A stretch of 64,000 nucleotides of DNA from Dactylorhiza incarnata (Eukaryota > Streptophyta > Magnoliopsida > Asparagales > Orchidaceae): NCBI GenBank assembly GCA_033032865.1, contig JAWHQI010000272.1:1426001-1490000 (forward strand). Reading direction: 5' to 3'. The position numbers and the translations under genes are program-made. Each line of letters starts with the position of its first letter. Within the stretch, counting starts at the first letter, position 1. A model generated the notes under the pieces. It was not told the origin of the DNA and made no database searches. It was given only the letters and a program-made list of their open reading frames with translations. Of this stretch, positions 20,317 to 32,183 are shown piece after piece.

Positions 20317-22855
20317 GATCCTTGGGACCTCTTCCTCCGAGAGAATTCTTGCCCGAAGCCCCGTCCACCAGCAGCTTCCACGGAATGTGACGAGGGGCTC
20401 CGTCTTCTTTCATCTCGGCCACGAAATCCGTCATGAAATCAGCCACCACCTGCGCCTTCATAGATAATCGAGGGACAAAGGTAATGTTGAATTCACTTAG
20501 CTCGATTGACCATTTGGCGAGTCTCCCTGAGTGCTCCACTCCTTCGAAGATCTGGCGGAGAGGATGGTCCGTCACTACTTGGATCGAATGGGCCTGGAAG
20601 TATGGCCTGAGCTTCCTTGCTGCGATGACCAGGGCAAAGGCCAACTTCTCTAAAATTGGGTACCTGAGCTCCGCTTCCCTCAGGACCCTGCTTACGTAGT
20701 AGACTGGCAGCTGCTTCTTTCCTTCCTCTCGAACCAGGACGGAGCTTACGGCCTCCGCCCCGACCCCGAGATATAGGTGTAGATCCTCCCCCTCTTTGGG
20801 ACTTTGCAGTAGCGGAGCCTTGGTGAGTTGGCTCTTCAAGGCCTGAAAGGCCTCCTCGCATTCTCTCGTCCACTCAAACTTCCGATTGCCTCGTAGCGCT
20901 TTGAAGAAGGGGGAGCATTTTTCCCCTGCCCGGGATAGAAATCTGTTCAGCCCGGCGAGTCTTCCGGTCAAGCGCTGAACTTCCTTGGCGTTCCGTGGCG
21001 ACCCCAGCTCCATTATAGCCCTAACCTTGTCCGGGTTAGGTTCTACCCCCCAGGGGGTGAGAAGGTGCCCGAGGAACTTCCCTTTGCTGGCCCCGAACAC
21101 ACACTTCAGGGGGTTCAGGCGCATCTTGTGCTTGCGTAGGGTGGCGAAGGTCTCCTCGAGGTCCCGGATGTGAGAGCTCACACACTTGCTCTTTATCATA
21201 AGGTCATCCACGTAGACCTCCAGGTTCCTTCCCCTTTGCTTCTTAAATACCCGATCCATCATCTTCTGGTAGGTTGCTCCTGCATTTTTCAGCCCGAAGG
21301 GCATCATCTTATAGCAGTAGCATCCCTCCCTGGTGATGAACGAGACATCTTTGACGTCCGGGGGGTGCATTCTTATTTGGTGATAACCTGAAAAAGCATC
21401 CAAAAAACTCATCACAGAAAAACCGACGGCTGAGTCAACCAGCGCGTCGATCCGAGGCAAGGGATAACAATCCTTAGGGCAGGCCTTATTTAACAATGAA
21501 AAGTCCACACACATACGCCAGCGGCCATCGGCCTTTTTTACCATTACGACATTGGAGACCCAGCCTGGATACTGGATCTCCGTTACAAAACCTGCCTCGA
21601 GGAGTTTCGCCACCTCCTCGCGGATCGGTCCTTCGAGCTTGTCAGCTATAGTCCTTCTCTTCTGCCGGATGGGGCGGGCTTCTGGATCGAGGTTGAGACG
21701 ATGGCAAGCCACGTCCGCCTCGATGCCTGGCATGTCCGCTGCGCTCCACGCGAAGATGTCCATATTCTTCTGGATGCACTCCAGCATCCTTCTCTGGTCC
21801 TCCGGGCCGAGGCCCCCGCTGATCCGTACCTTCTCCACCTTTCCTGCCTGGGTGGTAACCTCCATCTCTATCACCTCTTCTGCCGCCTCGAGCCGGGCTG
21901 GCTCTTCCCACTGGCCCTTTGCTTCTCTCCCCTCCTCCCGGGCCTTTTTTACCGCAGCTCCTTCCGCCTTCCTCGGCTCGACCTCCTGCTCCTCATGAGC
22001 AACCTCCAACACCTCGACCTCCTGCTCCTCACGAGCGACCTCCAACACCTCGACCTCCTGCTCCTCACGAGCAACCTCCATCAACTCCTCTCGGGCTTCG
22101 CCCTCTCCCCCTACTTCTCCCTTCTCCACTTCCTCTCCTGGCCCCTCCGGCCTCACCATCTCTTCATCCATCTTTTCGGCACCCGCCATCCATGAAATGG
22201 TGTTGACGGCAGTCACGTAGCACTGCCTCGCCACCTTAGCATCTCCTCGGACGCGGATCTGGACTCCTCCACTATGGAGCTTTAAGCACTGATGGTACGA
22301 CGAGGGCACGCACCGGAAGGCGCTGATGAGGGGTCGGCCGAAGATGGCGTTATAGCTGCTCGGAGCGTCCACGATGACGAACCGGCAGTTTCTTGGGACT
22401 CCTCCTAGCGTCACCTGGAGACCTACGCCTCCCTCGACCTCCTTCCACTCTCCCGAGAAACCAAACAGTGGTCCGTCGGAGGCCTGCACTCTCTTCTTCT
22501 CTACCTCCATCGCGTCGAAAGCTTTTTTGAAGATCACATTCACCGAGCTCCCGTTGTCCACCAGGATCCGAGAGACCGTGAAGTTTTCTATTGCCGTCTG
22601 GATCACCAGGGCGTCGCAGAATGGGTCTTCGTAGTCTGGCATATCTTCTGAGGAGAAGGTGAGCTTCTCGGAGGGGGGTGGGGTCTGGGAAGTCGACGCG
22701 ACGTCCCTTCGGAACATGGCCTGGAAGCTTCTCTTACGAGAGGCCTCTATCCCAACCCCACCGTGAATCACCCCGATTCCCCCTGGTTCCTGTATCTGCC
22801 CTATCCTCACACCGGTCCTCTTCTGCCTCTGGAAGCACTTCCTCAATTCTGGCAT
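20317..22855 (-). pseudogene. Tat2 pol: PR, RT, RNase H with aRNH deleted
   Basis: Minus-strand frame opening at 22855. Protease RILVDNGSSVNVIF shows N where most relatives have T (DNGSS, against DTGSS in Tat1). An acidic linker follows with a 12-residue repeat (EVAREEQEVEVL, three copies, about 21980-22085). RT has CVDFSLLNKACPKDCYPLPR, FLDAFSGYHQIRMHP, MPFGLKNAGATYQK and YVDD. RNase H has YLGVGAEAVSSVLVREE and TDHPLRQIFE. The archaeal-type RNase H starts (LLVDGASGKNSLGG) and is cut off at about 20345; some 250 codons present in Tat1 are missing and the INT sequence that follows is read in the wrong frame. It overlaps gag by about 120 nt in another frame. Confidence 0.93.
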
Positions 22856-24182
22856 GCGGCCGCCGTGGCTGTTCTCTTTCCCTCATTTCCAAGAACTCTG
22901 GGCAGGTGGCGATCGCGTGACCTTCTTCCTGATGAAAGTCACAGTAAGGCAACGCCACCCTGTCCTCTCTTCCAGCTCTTCCTCTTCCTCCTCTTGCTCC
23001 TCTACCTCTTCTCCCTCGGCCTACCGCCATGGCTTGCTCCCTCGGGGGGTGAGGGGGTCTGGGACCCTGCCTCCACCCCTGATTCACTCCTCCTGCCTCC
23101 CTTCCTTGGTACCTTTCATCCTGACCTCGCGCGGGTCCTTCCTGGTTCCTCCAGCCCAACCTGTTGTTGGGTTCTTGGTTCCTCCAAACCCGAGGTGGTC
23201 TTTCGAACCCCTGGCCCCTGGGCTCCTCTCGCCTTCTTCCCTCTGGCTGCCTCGCCTCGGGCTCGCTCATCTTTGCCAACCTTTTATAGAATTCGGGATT
23301 GGCTGCCTCCCCTTCAATCTCCTCCGCGGCTCTCTCCATCAACTCCTCGAAGGATACCGGAGGTCTTCTCTTCAGGTCCATCTTGAAGAACCCCTCTCGC
23401 AGCCCTACGATGAATGCCATCTGGAGGGCGAATCCCGGCACCTCCTGCACTAGGTGTATCTCCTCCTGGAACCTGTCCACGTACTTAGCCAGGGATTCCC
23501 CCTCCCTCTGTCTGATCTTGAAGAGAGCCTCCGCATCCTTCTTCCTCTTTTTTGACGTCGAGAAACGCAGTCGGAAGCTTCAGCGCAGATCATCGAACGC
23601 ATAGATGGAACCTGTGGGAAGTTGGTGGAACCAGTCCCTTGCTTTCTCCTTCAGGGTGGTCGCGAAGAGTCGGCATTGGAAAGAATCCGACATGGGAAGG
23701 ATTGAAGTCATGTCCTCGAACCACTGCAGGTGCACAACTGGATCCTCCTTGCCGGTGTAGTAGGACATCTCCGGCCCACGAAACCCTTCTGGCACTGGGG
23801 CCGAGAGGATCATCTCGCAAAAGGGGCTCCCTTCCCCTGCTCGGCGAGTGGCCCTCTCGCGCAGGACCAACTCACACACCTCAGCACTCGCCGGACTGCT
23901 GAACAGCTGCCGTCCGGGGAGGTCTCGCGCACTTCCTTCTGCTGGCACCTCCTTCCCCGGCCGCTGCCCCGGTGCGTTCTCGCCAATCTGCAAAGGCGGG
24001 ACCACTGGGACCACCGGGGTCTCGCACTCGGTCCTTGCTGCGAGAACCGTCTGCAGGACCTCTCGCTTGAACTTCTCAAACATCTCCAGCCACTCGCCTG
24101 CCGCTGGTGGCTGCGAGTGACCTGAGTCAGAACCATTTCCTCCATCTCCTGTCATCGAAACCAGCTTGGGATTTTCTTTCAC
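22734..24182 (-). pseudogene. Tat2 gag with one in-frame stop
   Basis: A single frame runs from just inside the 5' LTR to 22734, interrupted only by a TGA at 23580-23582. The likely start is the ATG at 24155 (MTGDGGNGSDSGHSQ). The gag core includes FEDMTSILPMSDSFQCRLFA, ARDWFHQLPTGSI, then after the stop RLRFSTSKKRKK, YVDRFQEEIHLVQEVPGF and FIVGLREGFFKMD. An Arg/Gly/Glu-rich segment precedes a knuckle of CX2HX4HX4C type (CDFHQEEGHAIATC), as in Tat1. Its tail overlaps the start of pol in a different frame, suggesting that gag and pol are joined by frameshifting or made separately. Confidence 0.9.
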
Positions 24183-24213
24183 CGTCTACGGTCCACGCTC
24201 ACCGCACCAAAAA

Positions 24214-24944
24214 TGTTGAAACCAGCAACTGGTCTCTTGAGTTCGGACCCACTGGGGGTGTAGCCGATGCTTATTTCTCCCTCACTAGACTCTCTTGACG
24301 GTGGATGCTGGAAACGGAATAGACCCAAGGCTGAAGCGAGGAGGTCCCGCCACACACCCGGAAGATCTTAGAGAGCTTCCCCTCCCAAACCAAAGCTCAA
24401 CCGGGCACCTTGGAGGGCACTGGCTGCCAACCAAAACTAGCCTAGAGGAGAGGATTCTCTAAAATCGGATCTCCTCCAAGGTGCCCTTAAGGGTCTATTT
24501 ATAGTTTTCCTAGGCTGGTCTGTAAATAGCCTGGCTCCGCCTTTTAATTCTACTAACCGCACCCCAAATTGGTCTGCTAATAGCCTAACTCCGCTGTTCC
24601 GAGGGGCTATTTGCAGCCCACCAGGGGTATCCTGGTCATTTTCCCCTCACACCCATTTGGGCGAATTGTCCGTGAGGGCACCATTCGCTGGGCACCCGCC
24701 TGTCTGGACGAATGCCCACGCTTCTGGGCGAGTGGTCCCCTGGCTGGGCGAATGCTCTCACTTCTGGGCGAGTGGTCCGTGAGGGCACCACTCGCCTAGC
24801 GTCTTCTTTCCTATAGCTTACCTCCACCATCTTGAGGGCATTTTTACCTCACTTAGCCTGGGCGAGTGACCTGGCGAATGATCCGGACGACCCAGGTTTC
24901 GCCAGTTGGCTGGGGGGGCCCACTCGGCGAATACGGGTTGTACA
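24214..24944 (-). repeat. Tat2 5' LTR (731 bp)
   Basis: Differs from 13179-13909 at three positions by eye. Read on the minus strand it begins TGTACAACCCG and ends GGTTTCAACA. The next minus-strand bases, tttttggtgcggtgagcgtg (24194-24213), should contain the primer site. I could not assign a tRNA with certainty. Confidence 0.95.
24496..24503 (-). promoter_or_regulatory. TATA box in Tat2 5' LTR
   Basis: Plus-strand tatttata reads TATAAATA on the minus strand, the direction of gag-pol. It lies about 290 bp before the LTR end. Confidence 0.7.
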
Positions 24945-25424
24945 CTTTGGACTCTTCGTACCACTCCATCCTCAGCTACGGGGGAGACACCATTCAAATT
25001 ATCCCATGGCTCAGAAGCTGTTGTTCCTGTAGAATTTGAGGTGGTCACTCCAAGAGTTGTATATGCAAAGGAGGGAGGAGAAGCGTGGATAGATGAAAAT
25101 GATGAGGCTATCAAGTATGGCTTGGATCTGATCGAAGAGCTTCAGGATGAGGCAACCATCAGACAAGAAGAAGTTAAAAGGAGAATGACGAAGTACTTTG
25201 ACAAGAATGTTAGGGTAAAACATTTTGCAGTCGGAGTCGTTGTGCTAAAGAAAGTTGATGCAGCAGCCAGAGCAGGCAACGTTGGGAAGTTGAATCCTAA
25301 TTGGGCTGGACCTTTCATCATCAAGGAAGTACTAAAAAGTGGGGCTTACCGCCTCCAGACGAGTGAAGGAGAAGACATCTCACGCACCTGGAGCGGTGAC
25401 GATCTCAAACGGTTCTATCCTTAA
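24945..25424 (+). pseudogene. Tat1 integrase C-terminal part
   Basis: Continuation of the integrase frame cut at 13178. It begins in the target duplication and reads TLRTTPSSATGETPFKLSHG, then EVKRRMTKYFDKNVRVKHF, the GPY/F-type module LNPNWAGPFIIKEVLKSGAY, and ends TWSGDDLKRFYP with a normal stop. The match to the Tat2 integrase (19240-20316) is collinear. Confidence 0.93.
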
Positions 25425-26275
25425 AATGTCCTCTTTACTTTCCTGCATTTTTTTTGGATATTTTAATGAGAAGCCCTATACTGACACTTCTCCATGTCTG
25501 ATGTTTCTTTTTTACACTTTCTTATATATCAACCTCATTGAACCGCGGAGACATCGCCAAGTTCTGCTCGAACTCCCTCGGATTGTAGTCATTAGCGTAA
25601 AACCACGAAGATCATGTGTAGCGGGGAGTTTTCGCACACGTGTAGTGGTAGCTTGCCAATTCCCGTGCGGTGGTCTTCAGAACCTTGGATCCCGGCTGAT
25701 ATCCGACACACCCCTGCATCAAGGGAGGTCTAGGTGAATGTTGGCTCTATCATGCCCCGAGAGGGATATAGTTACAGCTTTGATGATCTTTCTGAGGAAA
25801 GCAATGTCGGTATAGCCCCCGCGGCATAACCACACCTGCTCAACTGATTATCTTAGTCTGTGACCATCGAATACTCCTAGGTACTCTCAAGCGATGCCTA
25901 AGCGGGACCCACAACTGAGTTGATCTCTCTGAGGAAAGCAATGTTCGCCGCCTAGGCCCACCTGCCCAATTGAACAACTCGGCTTGTAGCCCTAGGCAAG
26001 AGAGCAGTTGAGTCGCTTACAACCCTTATGACCACTTGAGGAAAGCAATGTTCGCCGCCTAGGCCCACCTGCCCACTTGGTCATCTGGGTCTGTACCTGT
26101 CTTTTCTTTATTTCTACAGCTCTTATGACCACTTGAGGAAAGCAATGTTCGCCGCCTAGGCCCACCTGCCCACTTGGTTATCTGAGTCTGTAACCATCTC
26201 TTGTTACACTACAGGGAATTATCTCATCATATATGGTCACTCTAGACCATTTGGGAGAAAAAACAGGATTTTTAT
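25425..26275 (+). other. Tat1 3' region with short dispersed repeats
   Basis: No gene seen. From about 25790 to 26200 a module is repeated four times: gaggaaagcaatg, followed in three copies by ttcgccgcctaggcccacct and gcccac-tggtcatctg-gtctgta. Spacing is irregular (about 90-140 bp). This lies just 3' of pol, the usual place for Tat tandem repeats. Confidence 0.7.
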
Positions 26276-26550
26276 AGATGCATCATGCGGTCTGGTTGTC
26301 AGACCGGACGGTTTGGAATAAGCAGGTACTAGATGCATCATGCGGTCTGGTTGTCAGACCGGACGGTTTGGAATAAGCAGGTACTAGATGCATCATGCGG
26401 TCTGGTTGTCAGACCGGACGGTTTGGAATAAGCAGGTACTAGATGCATCATGCGGTCTGGTTATCAGACCGGACAGTTTGGAATAAGCAGGTACTAGATA
26501 CATCATGCGGTTTGGTTGTCAGACCGGACGATTTGAAACAAGCGAGATAT
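26276..26550. repeat. 55-bp tandem array (5 units) in Tat1 3' region
   Basis: Units start at 26276, 26331, 26386, 26441 and 26496, each with agatgcatcatgcggtctgg. Within each unit cggtctg and cagaccg form a short hairpin with a five-base loop. The last unit is the most diverged. The cggtct/agaccg half-sites also dominate the Tat1 LTR hairpins. Confidence 0.92.
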
Positions 26551-26816
26551 TATAAAATGTCACAAGGCAAATATCAAAGGATCAAGCATAATCCTGATCG
26601 GTCGATCTCATCATTTGGTTTATGAACCTATCATCTTTATGGGTTTCAATTCGATCCGTTCGGTTAATAACGGACTCTACACAATCAGGCAATTATGATT
26701 CTCATTGCAAGTATCAAGCTATTAAGCCGCTCAAAGTATGTATAACCCGCGCGGATTTATCATTCGATGATATATCACATAAGTTGTTCAGGTTAAATAT
26801 GAATCGCGCGGCCTAC

Positions 26817-29199
26817 TGATGAATAGTAAATATACGCATTTTTCTATATAATTTTTAGTATAATTTTAATTAGATTTCTAAATAATATATGTAAATTAAC
26901 GAATAAAATGTTTGTTTTTGTTATTTTTGTTTTTAACTTAGTTTTATTTTCATTTTGTAAAGTTTCTGTAATTTTGTTAAGTCACGCCCTAGGTCACGCC
27001 CGTGTCCAAGGGCGTGTTCACTAATCCCTAACATTTTCTTTTCTCTGTCCTTTTTCCAACTCAAACATCAAGTCACGCCCTCGGTCACGCCCGTGACCGA
27101 GGCCGTGTACCTCGGTCACGCCCGTGACCGAGGCCGTGTACCATGGTCACGCCCGTGTTGGATATCCATCCCAGATTCCAGCCACTTGAAGCATTTCATC
27201 CAAAAAATCAAAGTCACGACCGTGACATTTCAGACACGCCCGTGACCCTCAATTCTTTCCAGAAGAACAAAGGACACGCCGCCCGTCACGCCCAGCAGCC
27301 GACAGCACAATGCCGACATCGAACACGCCCGTGTTCCCTGGAACACGCCCGTGTACTTCCAAGTCGCCGGTCAAGCCTTCCAGATGCCCGCCTGGATCCA
27401 GCTGTTCTGGCTATTCGCACCCCAAGCCGTGTCACGCCCTCAGACACGCTCGTGTCCGAGGGCGTGTAATCCAAAATTTTTTTCTATAAATAGCCAGATT
27501 CAGCTGAGTGCAAGGGTTCAAAATTTTGGGAGCTTCTCTTAAGGTTTTGTTCCATTTTGCTGATTTTTGGTGTTTTGTAATTTTTGTAATTTTGCACTCT
27601 CTCTCTAGTTTTGTAACCCCTTTTTTGATGGAAATAAATTAAGCTTGTAATTATTGTCTCTCTTTGTTTTAGTGTGTGCGTGTTCTCTTTTTGTTCTTTT
27701 CTTTTTATTTTTGGTTTTATGTAATTTTGTAATTTTTGTTAAGTTGTCATTTTAATTTGGGTGTGTGTGTATGAGTGTAATTTTCTTATTTTTAGCTTTG
27801 TTGTAATTTTTAGATGATTTCATATTAGTGTGTGTGAGTGTAGGAGTTTAAATAGTTTTTTTTGTTTTGTTTTGATTTGGTGTTTTTACTTTCTTTTTGC
27901 TTTTTTTGTAAGTGTGTGTGTGTGTATGGGAGTAGATTTTCTTTTCTTTTTAACTTAGTTTCATTATTGTTGTGTGTGTGAGTGTATGAGTTTAGATTTG
28001 TTTTATTTTAATTAGATTTCATTAACGTAGAGTGGGTGTGTGTATGAGTATAAAGTTTGCGCCTTTTTTGTAATCGAATAGTTTCCATTTCCGTCACGCA
28101 TTTATTTCCCGCCTATCCGTTTGGATAGGACTTGCTCACGCATTTATTTCCCGCCTATCCGTTTGGATAGGACTTGCTCACGCATTTATTTCCCGCCTAT
28201 CCGTTTGGATAAGACTTGCTCACGCATTTATTTCCCGCCTATCCGTTTGGATAGGACTTGCTCACGCATTTATTTCCCCTCTACCTATTTGGGTAGGGAT
28301 CGCATTTCTTCAATTTCTGCAATTTACAGCTTTCATTTTAATTCCGTAGAGTGCGTGAGTTTTCAATTAGTGCGTCTTTTATTTTTTATATATTTGCTTT
28401 TTGCTTAATTCCGCTACCCGCTCAATCGCTTATTATCGCCGTAGTTATCATTATCGTTTTATAAAACCCTAAAAAATTCTAAGCAAAACTACTTTTTAAA
28501 TTAACGTTTTCGTTCTTTTTCTTTTCATCGCTTTTCTTGGTTTTTGCTAAACGCACACCAAGCCCGCGATATTTATCATTTTCGTCACTAGCTTTTCTAT
28601 AAAATCATAAAAATCAATTTCAAACTCTTTTCGATAAAATAATAGCGCGTTCCTAAGAAGTAGAAATAATCGATACGACCTTGGAAAAATACGACCTTGA
28701 TATTTCAAAAGAAATATCCTATACTACTATCGATAAGGTCCACTTGCCTTTATTGATTTTAGTCCGGATAATTACATAAACCCAAAAGCTTTCTCTAAAG
28801 CACTTTTTAAAACTCTCTTTTAAAAACACTAAAAAATTTGTTGCAACACCTCTTTGGTTGTTGCAACTAGCTCAAGGTAAAAGAAGTTTTAAAACGCTCT
28901 CAAAGAATTGTTGCAACTACTCAAAAAATTGTTGCAACAATATTTTCAAAAAGCTTTCAATTTTAATTTCAACATAAAGCCCTTTTTCAATCTTTTCTAC
29001 TTAGCTTTTGGCGACGCGGCCAAAGAGTAATCTTCGATATTTCGAAAGAGGAAAAAGCCGTTACTTCTATCTTTCGATAGGATAACGGGTAATTCTTCGA
29101 AGTAGGATTACTCGCGGGACTCTTCGAAAACGCCGCCGAATTCTAATAAAAGAAGAAAGCAAGGCTTCACACTTAAAAAAAAATAATTTTAACGTACCA
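26817..29199 (+). repeat. Athila-like 5' LTR (2383 bp)
   Basis: Contains many copies of cacgcccgtg-type palindromic half-sites (about 26985-27480), a TATA box at 27485-27492, and TG/GTGT microsatellite stretches. A 42-bp tandem repeat lies at about 28095-28290, with inner palindrome cctatccgtttggatagg (four good copies and one diverged). Near 28850-28945 the motif ttgttgcaac recurs. All of these are repeated in the 3' LTR. Confidence 0.95.
27485..27492 (+). promoter_or_regulatory. TATA box in Athila-like 5' LTR
   Basis: tataaata, immediately downstream of the cacgcccgtg cluster; the same at 37977-37984 in the 3' LTR. It lies about 670 bp into the LTR, which would leave a very long R-U5 of about 1.7 kb, as is usual for Athila. 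Confidence 0.7.
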
Positions 29200-29205
29200 A
29201 GTTTT

Positions 29206-29223
29206 TGGCGCCGTTGCCGGGGA
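29206..29223 (+). promoter_or_regulatory. Primer binding site, tRNA-Asp type
   Basis: tggcgccgttgccgggga, six bases after the 5' LTR end. This 18-mer is the standard primer site of Athila-type plant elements. Confidence 0.9.
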
Positions 29224-29615
29224 GCTGTGTCGTTATTTTGAAATAGGAAACGCTATTAATTTTATCTTATATTTCATCTCTTTTTCTATCTAAAAAACCA
29301 AAAACTAAAAAAAATATACTATCTAAGTAAAGAAAAAAAAAATACTTATATTTTTCAATTTTCCTTTTTTACATATATTTTCGAATATAGCTACATATAT
29401 TTTCATATAAAAGCCCCACAAAAATCAAACCCAAAAAAAAAATATATTTATATATTTTACTTAAGTAAAGAAAAACCAAAAAAAATATATTATTCTCTTT
29501 TACTTTCTTTCCTTTCTTTTTCATCTTTGTAAAAATATTACTAAAACAAAAACATCAAAAAAATCTATAAAAGAAAAAAAAAAACTCTTCAAAAAATTAA
29601 TTAAAAAAATAGTGT

Positions 29616-32183
29616 ATGACCCGAGGCGAATCTTCGGATAATCCAATATTACCTTTTGATCCCGAAATCGAGCGCACGCTTCACGAGCGCCGCCGATCTC
29701 ATAATCAAAATCTACAAATAGATCCCGAAGAATCCGTCGGCGATATACATATAGGCGTGATGGGCGATCCTAATCTAAATGCGGCCCCACAACGGACCAT
29801 GGCCTATTATGCTAGGCCAAATTTAGAGGATACAGGATCGAGCGTCACCCGCCCCGCGGTAGCTAATAATAATTTCGAAATCAAATCCAGTATAATCCAA
29901 ATGGTACAACAGTCGATTCAGTTCGACGGTTTGCCAGATGAGGACCCAAACCAACACCTTAATAATTTTTTAGAAATTTGCGACACCTTCAAGATTAATG
30001 GCGTCAGCGATGACGCCATTCGCTTGCGCTTATTTCCCTTTTCCCTGCGGACAAAGGCGAAATCGTGGTTGACTTCTCTTCCGAGAGGGTCCATAACCAC
30101 GTGGGCCGAATTGACGGAGAATTTTCTAACTAAATATTTTCCTCCGTCAAAAACCGCTAAATTACGCACCGATATCGCATCCTTCATTCAATTCGATTCC
30201 GAGTCTCTCTACGAGACTTGGGAACGTTTTGAAGAATATTTGCGTAGGTGTCCTCATCACGCGCTACCAACTTGGCTTCAGGTACAAACGTTCTATAACG
30301 GCTTGAATTTCTCAACGAGACAGATGATCGACGCAGCCGCCGGGGGAACGTTAAACAACAAAACCCCGGAGGCCGCTCAAGCTCTGATCGAAGAAATGAC
30401 CATGAACGCGTACCAATGGAACGTGCCAAGGTCGCGTCCTCCTAAACCGGCTGGTATTTTCGAAGTGGATGCCACTACTCACTTAGCCTCGCAGGTAGAG
30501 CGGCTAAGTAAGCAAGTGGCGGAGATGACTGCTTCCTCCTCCACTCCCGCTTGGGCTAATAATGCTAATAATAATAATAATAATAATTTTAATAATCTTA
30601 ATAATAATAATAATCTTAATAATATTAATAATAATAATAATTTATGCGAGGAATCGGTGGATTACGTGGGCAATCAAGTGCGGGCGCCCTTCAACCCATA
30701 TAGTAATAACTATAACCCGGGTTGGAGGAGCCACCCGAACTTCTCCTGGAGTAACCCAAATAATGCGCAACGCCCTCCACCTGCGATCCCGCAAGGATTT
30801 CCGCATGGATATCCCCAAGGATTTCAGCAGGGTTTTGCGCCTCCTCCTCCAAAACCTTCTCCGCTCGAGGAGATTTTTGCAAAATACATGGCTTCCAACG
30901 ACGCAAATATCCGGAATATAACCGGATCGCTAAAAAATTTAGAAATGCAGGTTGGACAGCTTGCAAAAATGGTCTCCGAGCGGCCACTTGGAGCACTACC
31001 TGGGAACTCGGAGCAGAACCCGCGTGAAAATGCCCACGCCATTACCTTACGCAGCGGCAAGGAGGTCGACTCCCCATTGCGGGTTGAGCATCAGGTAACT
31101 GTTTCGCCTCCGACCCCTGCACCCTCGTCTTTTATTTTATTAGATACGGAAAAAAAATTAGCGCCGGGCGTCTCGAGCCCGCAAATTCCGTACCCAGCAA
31201 AACTTAATAAAGAGAAGGAGGACGAACATTACAAAAAGTTTTTACAAATTTTTAAACAAATTCAAATTAACGTCCCCTTCTGCGAGGCACTCTCACAAAT
31301 GCCGAAATATGCGAAATACCTTAAGGAGCTCCTTTCTAATAAAAAGAAGCTCGAGGGTATTTCGCGTGTTTCCTTAAATGCGGAATGCTCGGCGGTCCTA
31401 CTTAATAAATTGCCACCGAAACTAAACGACCCGGGAAGGTTTTCCATCCCGTGCCTATTCGGCAATTTATTAATAAAGTACGCTCTAGCGGACCTGGGAG
31501 CGAGCATCAATTTGATGCCCTTCTCCCTCTTTAAAAAACTAGATTTGGGTGTTCCCACCCCAACAAAAATGAGCATCCAACTCGCGGATCGCTCGATAAA
31601 ATATCCTATCGGGGTAGTGGAGGATGTTCTGGTCAAGGTTGACAAGTTTATCTTCCCGGTAGACTTCGTCATCCTCGACATTGAGGAGGACGCAGAGGTA
31701 CCAATTATCCTCGGTCGCCCTTTCCTCGCGACCTCCCGCGCATTAATTGATGTGAGTAACGGTCGCCTCCTCCTTCGGGTAGGGGACGACGAAGTTACCC
31801 TTCTTATTAATCCCTCGATGCGACATTCTTTATCGAACGATGATTCTTGCTTTCACTTAGAATCCGCGTTCGAGGATGAGTGTTCTTCGCTTGCAGAATT
31901 ACTCGCTTTAAAATTAGACGAACCGGATTTGGCGGACCTCGCCCCTTTGGACGAGCTACCGCCCGATTCGCCTTTCGAATCTTTTAATTCTAAAAGTTTA
32001 AAAATAACAATTTCTTACGAAGAACCCCCGGTCTTGGAGCTTAAGCCACTCCCCGACCATTTAAAATACGCTTTTCTCGCCGCGGACTTAAAACTCCCGG
32101 TTATTATTTCGTCTTCTTTATCTGATTCGGAAACCTCCGAATTAGTTAAAGTTTTGTCCACGCATCGCCATGCAATTGCATGA
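29616..32183 (+). pseudogene. Athila-like gag and protease
   Basis: An 855-codon open frame starting MTRGESSDNPILPFDPEIER, about 400 bp after the primer site. The gag core is clear: IQFDGLPDEDPNQHLNNFLE, RLRLFPFSLRTKAKSWL, LTSLPRGSITTWAEL, FLTKYFPPSKTAKLR, YLRRCPHHALPTWLQV. An Asn-rich run (coded by an aat microsatellite, about 30559-30640) sits between gag helices and a Pro-rich part. A protease-type motif, LADLGASINLMPFSLF, lies near 31488-31535, followed by IILGRPFL. The frame ends at a TGA (32181-32183) and goes on in the same frame at once, so this is one polyprotein with a single nonsense codon. Confidence 0.94.

Larger units (their letters stand above)
13179..24944 (-). mobile_element. 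Tat2: Tat-lineage Ty3/gypsy retrotransposon, minus strand
   Basis: Two 731-bp LTRs (13179-13909 and 24214-24944) differ at only three positions by my count and are flanked by a perfect 5-bp duplication, ctttg (13174-13178 and 24945-24949). Total length 11,766 bp. Gag-pol runs on the minus strand (24182 to 19240). Between the pol end and the 3' LTR lie an 87-bp tandem array and two spliced genes on the plus strand, antisense to pol. The element lacks most of the archaeal-type RNase H seen in Tat1 and has an in-frame stop in gag, so this copy probably needed help in trans to move. LTR identity makes it the youngest LTR element here. Confidence 0.96.

Noticed and set aside
21552..23453. Plus-strand frames of 130-200 codons opposite Tat2 gag-pol
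   Set aside because: They are shadows of the G+C-rich gag-pol on the minus strand; no domain and no splice logic, unlike genes A and B.
30562..30921. Ile-rich 119-codon frame
   Set aside because: Translation of the aat microsatellite of the Athila gag in another frame.
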